This document shows, piece after piece, positions 37,391 to 45,749 of a DNA stretch of 64,000 nt. The notes beneath the pieces are model-generated. The model was given only the letters and a program-made list of their open reading frames with translations. It did not search any database and was not told the origin of the DNA. The translations under genes were made by a program, and so were the position numbers. Source of the DNA: Micromonospora phaseoli. Its GTDB lineage: Bacteria; Actinomycetota; Actinomycetes; Mycobacteriales; Micromonosporaceae. The stretch spans positions 757,003 through 821,002 of the forward strand of contig NZ_FNYV01000001.1 of assembly GCF_900109115.1 (NCBI RefSeq). Reading direction: 5' to 3'. Every line of letters begins with the position of its first letter. Positions within the stretch are counted from its first letter, which is position 1.

Positions 37391-38152
37391 CTAGATGTTG
37401 CGGTGGCGGGTACGGAGCTTGAACGGCATCAAGGCACTCTCCACCTTGGTGGCGGTGGTCATCTTCGATGCACCGTCGCGCCGCTCCTCGAACCGGATCG
37501 GCACCTCCAGGATGGTGTGCCCCAGCTTGGTGGCGAGGTAGTGCATCTCGACCTGGAAGCTGTAGCCGTTGGACTGGACCCGCTCCAGCCCGATGTCCCG
37601 CAACGCGTCGGCTCGCCAAATCTTGAACCCGGCGGTCAGGTCCCGGATCCGCACCCGCAACAGGGTGTGCACGTAGAGGTTCGCCCAGCCGCTGAGCGCC
37701 CGCCGGTACAGCGGCCAGTTCTCGTCCAGCTCGCCGCCGGGCACGTACCGTGACCCGATCACGACACCAGCCTGGGTGGACAGCAGTGCGCCGAGCATGC
37801 CCGGCAGCGCCTCCGGCGGGTGGGACAGGTCAGCGTCCATCTGGGCCACGTACTCGGCCCCGCCGTCCAGCGCCCGGCTGATCCCGTCCACGTACGCCCG
37901 GCCGAGACCCTCCTTGCCCGGCCGGTGCACCACCTCGACCCGGTCGGGGTGCTCGATCGCGAGCTTGTCGGCGACCTCGCCGGTGCCGTCCGGGGAGTTG
38001 TCGTCGGCGATCAGCACCTTCAGGCCGGACAGTGGCAGCGCGAGAAGGCGCTCGACCAGCACTGGCAGGTTGCCCGCCTCGTTGTAGGTCGGAACCACGA
38101 CGGTCAGGCGCAGATCCCGCCACGGCGAGGGCAACTGGACGGCTTCGATCAT
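37391..38152 (-). CDS. Polyprenol-phosphate mannosyltransferase-like GT2
   Basis: A 253-residue GT2 enzyme with TVVVPTYNEAGNLPVLVERL, IADDNSPDGTGEVADKLA and the DXD-equivalent YVAQMDADLSHPPEAL. LGHTILEVPIRFEERRDGAS is the characteristic end of dolichol-/polyprenol-phosphate mannose synthases (Ppm1/DPM1). It lacks C-terminal membrane helices, like mycobacterial Ppm1 domain 2. It would transfer mannose from GDP-mannose to polyprenyl phosphate to feed membrane mannosylation. ATG 38152 is chosen because GAGG is 9 bases upstream; 38161 has GAGG directly against it. It lies just before the heptose operon on the opposite strand, which may be functionally linked. Confidence 0.88.
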   Translation of the reverse strand: MIEAVQLPSPWRDLRLTVVVPTYNEAGNLPVLVERLLALPLSGLKVLIADDNSPDGTGEVADKLAIEHPDRVEVVHRPGKEGLGRAYVDGISRALDGGAEYVAQMDADLSHPPEALPGMLGALLSTQAGVVIGSRYVPGGELDENWPLYRRALSGWANLYVHTLLRVRIRDLTAGFKIWRADALRDIGLERVQSNGYSFQVEMHYLATKLGHTILEVPIRFEERRDGASKMTTATKVESALMPFKLRTRHRNI

Positions 38153-38246
38153 GGGGGACATCCTCGGTCTGCGGACAGGCTTCCCCGAGAGCGTAACTAC
38201 TTGTCCCTTCCGGGGTGAAATGGCTCCCCGCCGCAGCCGCCCACGG

Positions 38247-38693
38247 TCAGTCCGGCGCCTTTTGCCGACGGGCGATGTCGGAGAGCCGGTTGAGGGTCTC
38301 CTCGTTGCGCAGGTGCAGCACCAGGTCGTTGAGTTTGGTGCGCAACCAGCGCAGTGGGCCGGCGGCGAAGTCCTCGCCGAGCAGCACCCGGGTCGAGTCC
38401 GTCCCGACCGGCTCCAGGGTGAAGACCACGACCGCCTCCCCGGCCGGCCAGAGCTGAACGCGCAGCACGAGCTTGCGTTCCGGCTCGCAGGCCAGCACCG
38501 TCGAGGCGTCCTCCAGGGAGAACGGCCAGGGGCCGGCGCGGTGGTGCAGCTGCGTCCCCACCCGGGGCCAGTCGTCGTCCACGTCGCGCATGTGCGCCGT
38601 GCCCACCACCCAGTCGCTGTAGGTCCACCCGTCCGCGAGCACCGCCCAGACCTGTCGCACCGGTGCCTCGATCACTCTCTGCACGATCGCCAC
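38247..38693 (-). CDS. SRPBCC family protein
   Basis: A 148-residue SRPBCC/polyketide-cyclase-type protein with VIEAPVRQVWAVLADGWTYS at the start and TRVLLGEDFAAGPLRWLRTK later, ending in a long amphipathic helix. The fold binds a hydrophobic ligand; specific role unknown. It is distinct from the one at 31618. It is read in the same direction as the GT2 gene 94 bases downstream and divergent from the heptose operon. Confidence 0.82.
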   Translation of the reverse strand: MAIVQRVIEAPVRQVWAVLADGWTYSDWVVGTAHMRDVDDDWPRVGTQLHHRAGPWPFSLEDASTVLACEPERKLVLRVQLWPAGEAVVVFTLEPVGTDSTRVLLGEDFAAGPLRWLRTKLNDLVLHLRNEETLNRLSDIARRQKAPD

Positions 38694-38861
38694 GGTTCGG
38701 CCGTACCCACCTGCCGCGCCGGCTAACAGATGCGTCGGGTTAGCTTCTCGGGAGCGGTGGGTAAGGCACCGCGGGCAGCGGTGTGGTCACCGCGGGCGCG
38801 CGGTACCGCCGACCCGTCGTCGCCGACGTTTACTCCCCGGGGCGCAGGGAACCCGCCGGCC

Positions 38862-40697
38862 GTGCGACAGGACCAGGGGGAGCCGGATCAGCGCAGGTCA
38901 GCATGGGTGCTGGCCGGGGTTGACCGGGCCGCGTCGAGCCGACCCCTGTTCGACGCGGTGCTGCTCGACCGGGACGGCACCCTGATCGAGGACGTGCCGT
39001 ACAACGGAGATCCGGACAAGGTGCGCCCGATGCCGGGCGCCCGAGCGGCGCTGGACCGGTTGCGGGCCGCGGGGATCAGACTCGCCGTGGTGACCAACCA
39101 GTCCGGGCTCGCCCGGGGCCTGTTCACCGAGGCGCAGCTGCACCTGGTACACCGCCGGATCGAGGCGCTGCTGGGCCCCTTCGACTCCTGGCAGGTGTGC
39201 CCGCACGACGACGGGCAGGGCTGCGCGTGCCGCAAGCCGGCACCGGGCCTGGTGCATGCCGCCGCTCGGGCGCTGGGCACGGTGCCCGCCCGTTGCGTGC
39301 TGATCGGTGACATCGGCCGGGACGTCACGGCGGCGCTGGCGGCCGGTGCGGTGGGCCTGCTGGTGCCGACGCCGGTGACCCGGGCGCAGGAGGTCGCGGC
39401 GGCCCCCTGGGTGGCCGCGGACCTGCCGTCGGCCGTGGCGGAGCTGCTGCGCCGGCAGGAGTCACTGCGCCCGGCGGAGTCGCTGCGTCCGACGGAGTCG
39501 CCGCGTCCGACGGAGTCGCTGCGTCCGGCGGAGTCGCTGTCGCCGCGTCCGGCGCGCAGCCGCGCCACCGGCGGCGACGTGACCCGCCCGCGTCGCGCCG
39601 GCCAGGGCCGCACGGTGCTGGTGGTGCGGTCGGATTCGGCGGGGGACGTGCTGGTGACCGGGCCGGGCATCCGGGCGGTCGCCGCCGGCGCCGAACGGGT
39701 GGTGCTGCTCTGCGGTCCACATGGGCGCTCGGCCGCCGAGCTGCTGCCCGGCGTCGACGAGATCGTCGAGCACCGGCTGCCCTGGATCGACCCGGCCCCG
39801 GCGGCGGTGGATCCCGCCGAGATGGCCGGCCTGGTCACCCGGCTGGCAGCCGTCGCCGCCGACGAGGCGGTCATCTTCACCTCCTTCCACCAGTCGCCGT
39901 TGCCGCTGGCCCTGCTGCTGCGGATGGCCGGAGTCGCGCGGATCGCCGCGATCAGCGACGACTACCCGGGAAGCCTGCTCGACGTACGCCACCGGGTGCC
40001 GGTCGGTGTCCCGGAGGCGGAGCGGGCCCTGTCGCTGGCCGCCGCCGCCGGTTACGCGCTCGCCGAGCACGACGAGCCACGGCTGCGACTGCGCCCGGTG
40101 CCGCCGCCCCCGCCGGAGGCCGGTGAACCGGGGTACGTGGTGCTTCATCCCGGCTCGGCGGCACCGGCCCGGGGCTGCCCGCCCGAGTTGGCCGAACGGA
40201 TCGCCGGGGAGCTGACCGCCGCCGGGCACCGGGTGGTGGTCACCGGTGGACCGCAGGAGCGTGACCTGACAGCCCGGGTCGCCGGCCGGCACTGCCGGGA
40301 CCTGGGTGGCCGCACCGGGCTGGCCGAGTTGGCTGGTGTGATCGCCGGCGCGGCCGCGGTGGTGGTCGGCAACACCGGTCCGGCGCACCTGGCCGCCGCG
40401 TACGGGGTGCCGGTGGTCAGCCTCTTCGCCCCCACCGTTCCGTTCGGGCAGTGGGGGCCCTGGCGGGTGCCGACGGTGCGGCTCGGCGACGCCACCGCGG
40501 CCTGCCGCGACACCCGGGCGGCGCGCTGTCCGGTACCCGGCCACCCGTGCCTCAGCGGTGTCGAGCCGGGCGCGGTCCTCGACGCCCTGCGACTGATGGG
40601 CGTACGGCCGGATCGGGTGTCGGGCACGGCGGCCGTGCGGGCGGTGTCCCGGGCGACGCCGACGGCGGTCGCCAACAGCGGCGGGGGCGGCCGATGA
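38862..40697 (+). CDS. Fusion of GmhB-type heptose bisphosphatase and GT9 heptosyltransferase
   Basis: A 611-residue fusion. Residues about 29-190 are a HAD-IIIA phosphatase like GmhB: DAVLLDRDGTLIEDVPYN (DxD), VTNQSGLARGLF, a zinc loop CPHDDGQGCACRKP, and GDIGRDVTAAL. It would remove the 7-phosphate of D-glycero-D-manno-heptose 1,7-bisphosphate. Residues about 200-231 are a linker of ESLRPA/T repeats. Residues about 250-570 are a GT9 heptosyltransferase domain: VVRSDSAGDVLVTGPGIRAV, YVVLHPGSAAPARGCPPEL, and GNTGPAHLAAAYGVPVVSLF. Starts at GTG 38862 or 38907 are both plausible. The end overlaps the next gene (ATGA 40694-40697), which begins a run of coupled genes. Confidence 0.9.
   Translation: MRQDQGEPDQRRSAWVLAGVDRAASSRPLFDAVLLDRDGTLIEDVPYNGDPDKVRPMPGARAALDRLRAAGIRLAVVTNQSGLARGLFTEAQLHLVHRRIEALLGPFDSWQVCPHDDGQGCACRKPAPGLVHAAARALGTVPARCVLIGDIGRDVTAALAAGAVGLLVPTPVTRAQEVAAAPWVAADLPSAVAELLRRQESLRPAESLRPTESPRPTESLRPAESLSPRPARSRATGGDVTRPRRAGQGRTVLVVRSDSAGDVLVTGPGIRAVAAGAERVVLLCGPHGRSAAELLPGVDEIVEHRLPWIDPAPAAVDPAEMAGLVTRLAAVAADEAVIFTSFHQSPLPLALLLRMAGVARIAAISDDYPGSLLDVRHRVPVGVPEAERALSLAAAAGYALAEHDEPRLRLRPVPPPPPEAGEPGYVVLHPGSAAPARGCPPELAERIAGELTAAGHRVVVTGGPQERDLTARVAGRHCRDLGGRTGLAELAGVIAGAAAVVVGNTGPAHLAAAYGVPVVSLFAPTVPFGQWGPWRVPTVRLGDATAACRDTRAARCPVPGHPCLSGVEPGAVLDALRLMGVRPDRVSGTAAVRAVSRATPTAVANSGGGGR
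39459..39554 (+). repeat. 18-base tandem repeat encoding the fusion linker
   Basis: Four full copies of an 18-base unit (starting GAGTCGCTGCGTCC) and part of a fifth lie at 39459-39539, followed by a related segment. They encode ESLRPA/ESLRPT/ESPRPT repeats between the phosphatase and GT9 domains. Copy number may vary between strains. Confidence 0.85.
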
Positions 40698-41665
40698 ACA
40701 TCCTGCTCTGGCACGTGCACGGGTCCTGGACCACGTCGTTCGTGCACGGCAAACACCGTTACCTGGTCCCGGCCACCCCGGACCGGGGCCCGTACGGGCT
40801 CGGTCGGGCCCGCACGTACACCTGGCCGGAGAGCGCGGCCGAGGTGAGTCCGGAGCAGCTGCGGACCGCCGAGGTCGACGTGGTCATCCTGCAACGCCCC
40901 GAGGAGCTCGACCTGGCCGCCGACTGGCTCGGCCGCCGGCCGGGTCGCGACCTGCCGGCGATCTATGTGGAGCACAACACCCCGAAGGACGGGAACGTCC
41001 CGAACAGCCGCCATCCGATGGCCGACCGGGACGACCTGCTCGTCGCCCACGTGACCGCGTTCAACGAGCTGTTCTGGGACACCGGCGCGACCCGCACCAC
41101 CGTCATCGACCACGGGGTGGTGCCGCCGGCCGTGGAGTACACCGGCGAACTGGACCGGCTGGCTGTCGTGATCAACGAGCCGGTACGCCGCTGGCGGGTC
41201 ACCGGCACCGATCTGCTGCCCCGCTTCGCCGAGATCGCCCCGCTGGACGTCTTCGGCATGAGGGTCGCCGGGCTGGCCGAGCAGCTCGGCCTGCCCGCCG
41301 ACCGGCTGATCAGCCACGACGACGTGCCGCAGCACCGGATGCACGCCGAGTTGGCGCGCCGCCGGGCGTATCTGCACCTGTGCCGGTGGACCTCGCTCGG
41401 GCTGAGTCTGATCGAGGCGATGACGATCGGCATGCCGGTGGTGGCGCTGGCCACCACCGAGGCGGTTGCGGCGGTGCCGCCGGGCGCCGGTGCGCTCTCC
41501 ACCCGGGTGGACACCCTGCTGGAGGCCGCCGGCCGGTTCGTCGCGGAACCGGAGCGGGCCCGCCGGGCAGGTGTCGAGGCCCGTGCCGCCGCCCGCGAAC
41601 GCTACGGCCTCGACCGTTTCCTCGCCGACTGGGACCGGCTGCTGGAGGAGGAAGTATGCGGATAG
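40694..41665 (+). CDS. GT4-type glycosyltransferase of the heptose operon
   Basis: A 323-residue GT-B glycosyltransferase. The C-terminal half carries YLHLCRWTSLGLSLIEAMTI then GMPVVALATTEAVAAVPPGA, with E in the donor-binding E(X7)E region. The N-terminal half reads MNILLWHVHGSWTTSFVHGK and AIYVEHNTPKDGNVPNSRHP; the latter is reminiscent of small actinobacterial GT4 enzymes. The donor could be ADP-heptose or a hexose nucleotide; not resolvable. ATGA overlap with the upstream fusion gene and a 10-base overlap with the downstream glycosyltransferase indicate tight translational coupling. Confidence 0.87.
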   Translation: MNILLWHVHGSWTTSFVHGKHRYLVPATPDRGPYGLGRARTYTWPESAAEVSPEQLRTAEVDVVILQRPEELDLAADWLGRRPGRDLPAIYVEHNTPKDGNVPNSRHPMADRDDLLVAHVTAFNELFWDTGATRTTVIDHGVVPPAVEYTGELDRLAVVINEPVRRWRVTGTDLLPRFAEIAPLDVFGMRVAGLAEQLGLPADRLISHDDVPQHRMHAELARRRAYLHLCRWTSLGLSLIEAMTIGMPVVALATTEAVAAVPPGAGALSTRVDTLLEAAGRFVAEPERARRAGVEARAAARERYGLDRFLADWDRLLEEEVCG

Positions 41666-42876
41666 CGATGATCTCGGAGCATGCCAGCCCGCTCGCCATC
41701 CTGGGTGGCGAGGACGCCGGCGGCCAGAACACGCACGTCGCGGAACTCTCCGCCGCGCTCGCCGCCGCCGGGCACGAGGTGCGGGTCTACACGCGTCGCG
41801 ACGCGGTGGACCTGCCGGTGACCGTACGCAGCCCGGACGGCTACGACGTGGTGCACGTCCCCGCCGGGCCGGCCGAGCCGGTGGCGAAGGACGCGCTGCT
41901 GCCGCACATGCGACCCTTCAGCGCCTGGCTGGTCGACCGGTGGCGGGGCGGGGACTGGGCACCCGAGGTGATCCACGCGCACTTCTGGATGAGCGGGCTG
42001 GCCGCGCTGGAGGCCGGCCGGCAGACCGGGGTGCCGGTGGTGCAGACGTACCACGCGCTCGGCACGGTCAAGCGCCGTTACCAGGGGGTGCAGGACACCA
42101 GCCCGGCACGGCGGGTCGGCTACGAACTCCACCTCGGCCGCTCGGTCGACCGGGTGATCGCCCAGTGCCGCGACGAGGTCGGCGAGCTGGTCCGGATGGG
42201 GGTGCCCCGGTCCCGGATGACGGTCATCCCGTCCGGGGTGAACCTGGGCACGTTCGCCCCGCTGGGCCCGGCCGCCGATCGGGAACCCGGTCGGGCCCGG
42301 ATTCTCACCGTCGGCCGGCTGGTGGAACGCAAGGGCTTCCAGACCGTGGTCCGCGCGATGGCGCAGGTGCCCGAGGCCGAGTGCGTGGTGGTGGGGGGCC
42401 CGCCGGCCGGCCTGTTGGAGACCGACCCGTACGCCCGCCGGCTGCGTGCCCTCGCCACCAGCTGCGGCGTGGCCGACCGGGTCCGTCTGGTCGGCGCGGT
42501 GCCCCGCGAGGAGATGGGCCGCTGGTACCGCTCGGCGGACGTGCTGGTCGCCGCGCCCTGGTACGAGCCGTTCGGCCTGACCCCGTTGGAGGCGATGGCG
42601 TGCGGGGTGCCCGTGGTGGCCACCGCCGTCGGCGGCCTGCGGGACACCGTTGTCGACGGGGTGACCGGGGACCTGGTGCCGGCCCGGGACCCGCGGGCGC
42701 TGGGGGAGGCGCTGCGCGGGCTGCTCGACGACCGGATCCGCCGCTTCGGGTACGCGGGCGCGGCCCGTGCCCGGGCCCGGCAGCACTATTCGTGGGCGGT
42801 CACCGCGGAGCGCCTCGCCGAGGTCTACGCCGAGGTGGCCGCCGTGCACCGGCCCACCCGGGTGGTGGTCCGATGA
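41656..42876 (+). CDS. GT4-family glycosyltransferase
   Basis: A 406-residue GT4 enzyme. The N-terminal glycine-rich loop LAILGGEDAGGQNTHVAELS, the acceptor-domain stretch VVQTYHALGTVKRRYQGVQD, and the donor-domain motifs ILTVGRLVERKGFQTVVRAM and ADVLVAAPWYEPFGLTPLEA with VVATAVGGLRDTVVDGVTGD are all present. The E-x7-E is EPFGLTPLE. GAGGAGGAAGT forms a strong ribosome-binding site inside the previous gene. Sucrose-synthase/SPS-like and mannosyltransferase GT4 members share this pattern; donor unknown. It ends in an ATGA overlap with the GmhA-like gene. Confidence 0.9.
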   Translation: MRIAMISEHASPLAILGGEDAGGQNTHVAELSAALAAAGHEVRVYTRRDAVDLPVTVRSPDGYDVVHVPAGPAEPVAKDALLPHMRPFSAWLVDRWRGGDWAPEVIHAHFWMSGLAALEAGRQTGVPVVQTYHALGTVKRRYQGVQDTSPARRVGYELHLGRSVDRVIAQCRDEVGELVRMGVPRSRMTVIPSGVNLGTFAPLGPAADREPGRARILTVGRLVERKGFQTVVRAMAQVPEAECVVVGGPPAGLLETDPYARRLRALATSCGVADRVRLVGAVPREEMGRWYRSADVLVAAPWYEPFGLTPLEAMACGVPVVATAVGGLRDTVVDGVTGDLVPARDPRALGEALRGLLDDRIRRFGYAGAARARARQHYSWAVTAERLAEVYAEVAAVHRPTRVVVR

Positions 42877-43559
42877 CCCTGCTCGACGCGCATCTGGCGA
42901 ACCTGGCCGCGGCGCTGCCGCCGTACCGGCGTTGTGAGCCGCTGCTCGCCCGGTGGGGTGCGGCCCTGGCGCAACGGCTCACCGCCGGCGGTCGGCTCCT
43001 GGTAGCCGGCAACGGTGGCAGTGCCGCCGAGGCGCAGCATCTGACGGCCGAGCTGGTCGGCAAGCTGCACGACGACCGACAGCCGCTGTCCGCCATCGCC
43101 CTGCACGCCGAGACCTCGGCGTTGACCGCGATCGGCAACGACTACGGCTACGAGGAGGTCTTCGCGCGTCAGGTCCGTGCCCACGGCCGGCCCGAGGACG
43201 TACTGCTGCTGCTCTCCACCAGCGGCGGCAGCGCCAACCTGCTCGCCGCCGCCCGGGCCGGGCGGGAGGCCGGCCTGCGGTGCTGGGCCTTCACCGGCCC
43301 GACCCCGAACCCTCTCGCGGAGACCTGCCACGAGGTGCTCGCGGTGGACTCCCCGGACACCCAGGTGGTTCAGGAGCTGCATCTGGTCTCCAGCCACCTG
43401 CTCTGCGAGTACGTCGAGCAGGCGATGGGGGAGTACGCGGAGCCGGTGACGACCGCCCCACCGACCGCCCCACCGACCGCCGCACCGGCTGCCGGTCCGG
43501 TGCGGGCCGGGGTCGAGGTGGTGCTGGACGGTGGCACCGGCCAGCCGGTGCAGGCGTGA
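42873..43559 (+). CDS. gmhA: SIS-domain phosphoheptose isomerase (GmhA type)
   Basis: A 228-residue SIS-domain protein. LLVAGNGGSAAEAQHLTAEL is the GmhA hallmark, LLLLSTSGGSANLLAAARAG the phosphosugar loop, and VQELHLVSSHLLCEYVEQA provides the Glu and His that bind zinc in GmhA. It converts D-sedoheptulose 7-phosphate to D-glycero-D-manno-heptose 7-phosphate, the first step of ADP-heptose synthesis. About 45 extra residues at the C-terminus (TAPPTAPPTAAPAAG, Pro-rich) are unlike enterobacterial GmhA. It is coupled to its neighbours on both sides. Confidence 0.9.
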   Translation: MTLLDAHLANLAAALPPYRRCEPLLARWGAALAQRLTAGGRLLVAGNGGSAAEAQHLTAELVGKLHDDRQPLSAIALHAETSALTAIGNDYGYEEVFARQVRAHGRPEDVLLLLSTSGGSANLLAAARAGREAGLRCWAFTGPTPNPLAETCHEVLAVDSPDTQVVQELHLVSSHLLCEYVEQAMGEYAEPVTTAPPTAPPTAAPAAGPVRAGVEVVLDGGTGQPVQA

Positions 43560-43569
43560 GGAGGAGAAC

Positions 43570-45057
43570 GTGACGGGACCCGTGGTGGTGCTCGGTGACA
43601 CCCTGCTCGACCGGGACGTCGAGGGTGCGGTCAACCGGCTCTGTCCGGACTCGCCGGTGCCGGTCCTCGACGAGTCGGCACACGTCGATCGACCGGGCGG
43701 TGCCGGGCTCTCCGCCGTCTTCGCCGCCGCGCAGGGCGCCGAGGTGGTGCTGGTCACGGCGTTGGCCGACGACGCCGGCGGGGCCCGGTTGAGTGTGCTG
43801 CTGGCCGCCGCCGGGGTGCAGGTGTATCCGCTGCGGCTGGCCGGGTCGACCCCGGAGAAGATCCGGCTGCGGGCCGGCGGCCGGGTGCTGCTTCGCCACG
43901 ACCGGGGCGGTGGCGCCGGGGAACCGGGCGAGCCGCCAGAGGCGGTGCTGCGCCTGCTCGAACGGGCATCGGTGGTGCTGGTCAGCGACTACGGCCGGGG
44001 AGTGGCGCGACAGGGCGCGCTCCGGGCGGCCCTGGCGTCGGTCCGGGCGCCGGTGGTGTGGGATCCGCACCCGCGCGGGCCGGCCGCGGTGCCCGGGGCA
44101 CACCTGGTCACGCCCAACGAGGCGGAGGTGCGTGAGCTGATGGAGGCGCCAGCGGGGGCCACCAGGCTGGCCACCGCCGCACAGGGCGCGCAGCGGTTGC
44201 GGCAGCGGTGGCGGGCGGGTGCGGTGTCGGTGACGCTGGGCTGCGACGGCGCGCTGCTCAGCCATGCCGGAACGACTCCGCTGGTGGTGCCCGCTCCGGT
44301 CGCCGCCGAGGGGGACACCTGCGGTGCCGGCGACCGGTTCGCCGTCGCCGCCAGCCTCGCCCTGGCCCGTGGGGCGCTGGTCTCCGAGGCGGTGCAGGAG
44401 GCGGTGGCCGAGGCGTCGGCGTTCGTGGCCGACGGCGGGGTGGCGACCGCGCTGCCGGCGACGGTGCGCCGCGCCCCGCAGGCGGCGCACAACGTGGTGG
44501 CCGGCGACCGGGTGGGGGTGGCCGCAGCCGCCGCCGTGGTCGCCCGGGTTCGCGCCGCCGGAGGTACGGTCGTCGCCACCGGCGGCTGTTTCGACCTCTT
44601 GCACGCCGGTCATGTGGCGACCCTGCAGGCCGCCCGGCAGCTCGGCGACTGCCTGGTGGTGTGCCTCAACTCCGATGCCAGCGTGACCGGCCTGAAGGGA
44701 CCCGACCGGCCGGTCATCCGGCAGGACGACCGGAGCCGCCTGCTGGCCGCGTTGAGCTGTGTCGACGCGGTGATGATCTTCGACGAGCCGACACCGGCGG
44801 CGGCGCTGTCCTGGTTGCGGCCGGACATCTGGGTCAAGGGCGGGGACTACTCCGCCGGTGGTGGCGACGGCGACAACCTGCCCGAGGCGGCGATCCTGCG
44901 CCGTTGGGGCGGCGACACCGTGGTCGTGCCGTACCTGGACGGACGGTCCACCACGGAGATGATCGCCGCCGCTCGGGCCGGCGGGCCTCCCGATCCCCGG
45001 ATGTTGGTCACGGCGACCCCGGCGGTCGCCCCGGAGAGCACCGAGGCCGCCCGATGA
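43570..45057 (+). CDS. hldE: Bifunctional HldE-type heptose 7-phosphate kinase / heptose 1-phosphate adenylyltransferase
   Basis: A 495-residue two-domain protein. Residues about 1-320 are a PfkB-type kinase: GDTLLDRDVEGAVNRLCPDS, a GGAGLSAVFAA substrate loop, and EGDTCGAGDRFAVAASLALA with the catalytic GAGD. Residues about 335-475 are a nucleotidyltransferase: TGGCFDLLHAGHVATLQAAR (HAGH), IRQDDRSRLLAALSCVDAVM and IWVKGGDYSAGGGDGDNLPE. The first domain makes heptose 1,7-bisphosphate and the second joins heptose 1-phosphate to AMP, giving ADP-heptose. GTG 43570 follows GAGGAGGAGAA. Ends in ATGA overlap with the SDR. Confidence 0.93.
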   Translation: MTGPVVVLGDTLLDRDVEGAVNRLCPDSPVPVLDESAHVDRPGGAGLSAVFAAAQGAEVVLVTALADDAGGARLSVLLAAAGVQVYPLRLAGSTPEKIRLRAGGRVLLRHDRGGGAGEPGEPPEAVLRLLERASVVLVSDYGRGVARQGALRAALASVRAPVVWDPHPRGPAAVPGAHLVTPNEAEVRELMEAPAGATRLATAAQGAQRLRQRWRAGAVSVTLGCDGALLSHAGTTPLVVPAPVAAEGDTCGAGDRFAVAASLALARGALVSEAVQEAVAEASAFVADGGVATALPATVRRAPQAAHNVVAGDRVGVAAAAAVVARVRAAGGTVVATGGCFDLLHAGHVATLQAARQLGDCLVVCLNSDASVTGLKGPDRPVIRQDDRSRLLAALSCVDAVMIFDEPTPAAALSWLRPDIWVKGGDYSAGGGDGDNLPEAAILRRWGGDTVVVPYLDGRSTTEMIAAARAGGPPDPRMLVTATPAVAPESTEAAR

Positions 45058-45749
45058 GCGCGCCGGGCACCGGGCGGACCGTGCTGGTCACCGGTGGGTC
45101 CAGCGGACTGGGCGCGGCGGTGGTGGCGGCGGTGGCCCGCTCCGGCGGTCGGCCGCTGGTGCTGGACCGGCAGGCGCCGGGTGACGGGGTGCCGTGGGTC
45201 GAGTGCGACCTCGCCGACACCAGGGCCGCGGAGCAGGCGACCCGGGAGTTGGCCGAACGCGCGGGCGGACTGGACGGCGTGGTCACCGCCGCCGGCATCG
45301 ACGTGCCCGGCCGCCTCGCCGACGTGCCCGGCGAGACGTGGGACCGGATCGTGACGGTCGACCTGCTGGCCACCGCCGCGGTGATCCGGGCCGCGCTGCC
45401 GTTCCTGGAGGCGTCCCGGGGCACCGTCGTCACGGTGGCCTCCACCCTCGGTGTCAAGGCGGTCAGCGACGCGACCGCGTACTGCGCGGCGAAGTTCGGG
45501 GTGGTCGGGTTCACCCGGGCGCTCGCCGCCGAGCTGGCCGGGACGGTGGGGGTCACGCTGCTGGTGCCGGGCGGCATGCGGACGGCCTTCTTCGACGAGC
45601 GTGACCCGCGGTACCGCCCGGGGCCGGACGCCATCCTCAACGACCCGGCGGACACCGCGGCGGCGGTCATGTTCGCGTTGTCCCAGCCCGCCGGGTGCGC
45701 GGTACGGGAGATGGTGGTCTGCGCCGAACAGGAGACCTCGTACCCGTGA
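45054..45749 (+). CDS. Short-chain dehydrogenase/reductase of the heptose operon
   Basis: A 231-residue classical SDR: LVTGGSSGLGAAVVAAV (cofactor loop), CDLADTRAAEQ, TVASTLG (catalytic Ser) and ATAYCAAKFGVVGFTRALA (YxxxK). It is much shorter than the 310-residue extended SDR HldD that epimerises ADP-heptose at C6, and lacks its NADP pattern, so it is probably not that enzyme. It may oxidise or reduce the heptose or its product. The start overlaps the HldE stop (ATGA) and its own stop overlaps the next GTG. Confidence 0.85.
   Translation: MSAPGTGRTVLVTGGSSGLGAAVVAAVARSGGRPLVLDRQAPGDGVPWVECDLADTRAAEQATRELAERAGGLDGVVTAAGIDVPGRLADVPGETWDRIVTVDLLATAAVIRAALPFLEASRGTVVTVASTLGVKAVSDATAYCAAKFGVVGFTRALAAELAGTVGVTLLVPGGMRTAFFDERDPRYRPGPDAILNDPADTAAAVMFALSQPAGCAVREMVVCAEQETSYP

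Noticed and set aside
39459..39554. 18-base repeats as a CRISPR array
   Set aside because: No spacers; repeats abut and encode a linker between two enzyme domains.
45054..45749. SDR as the HldD ADP-heptose epimerase
   Set aside because: Too short and with classical SDR motifs rather than the extended SDR pattern.
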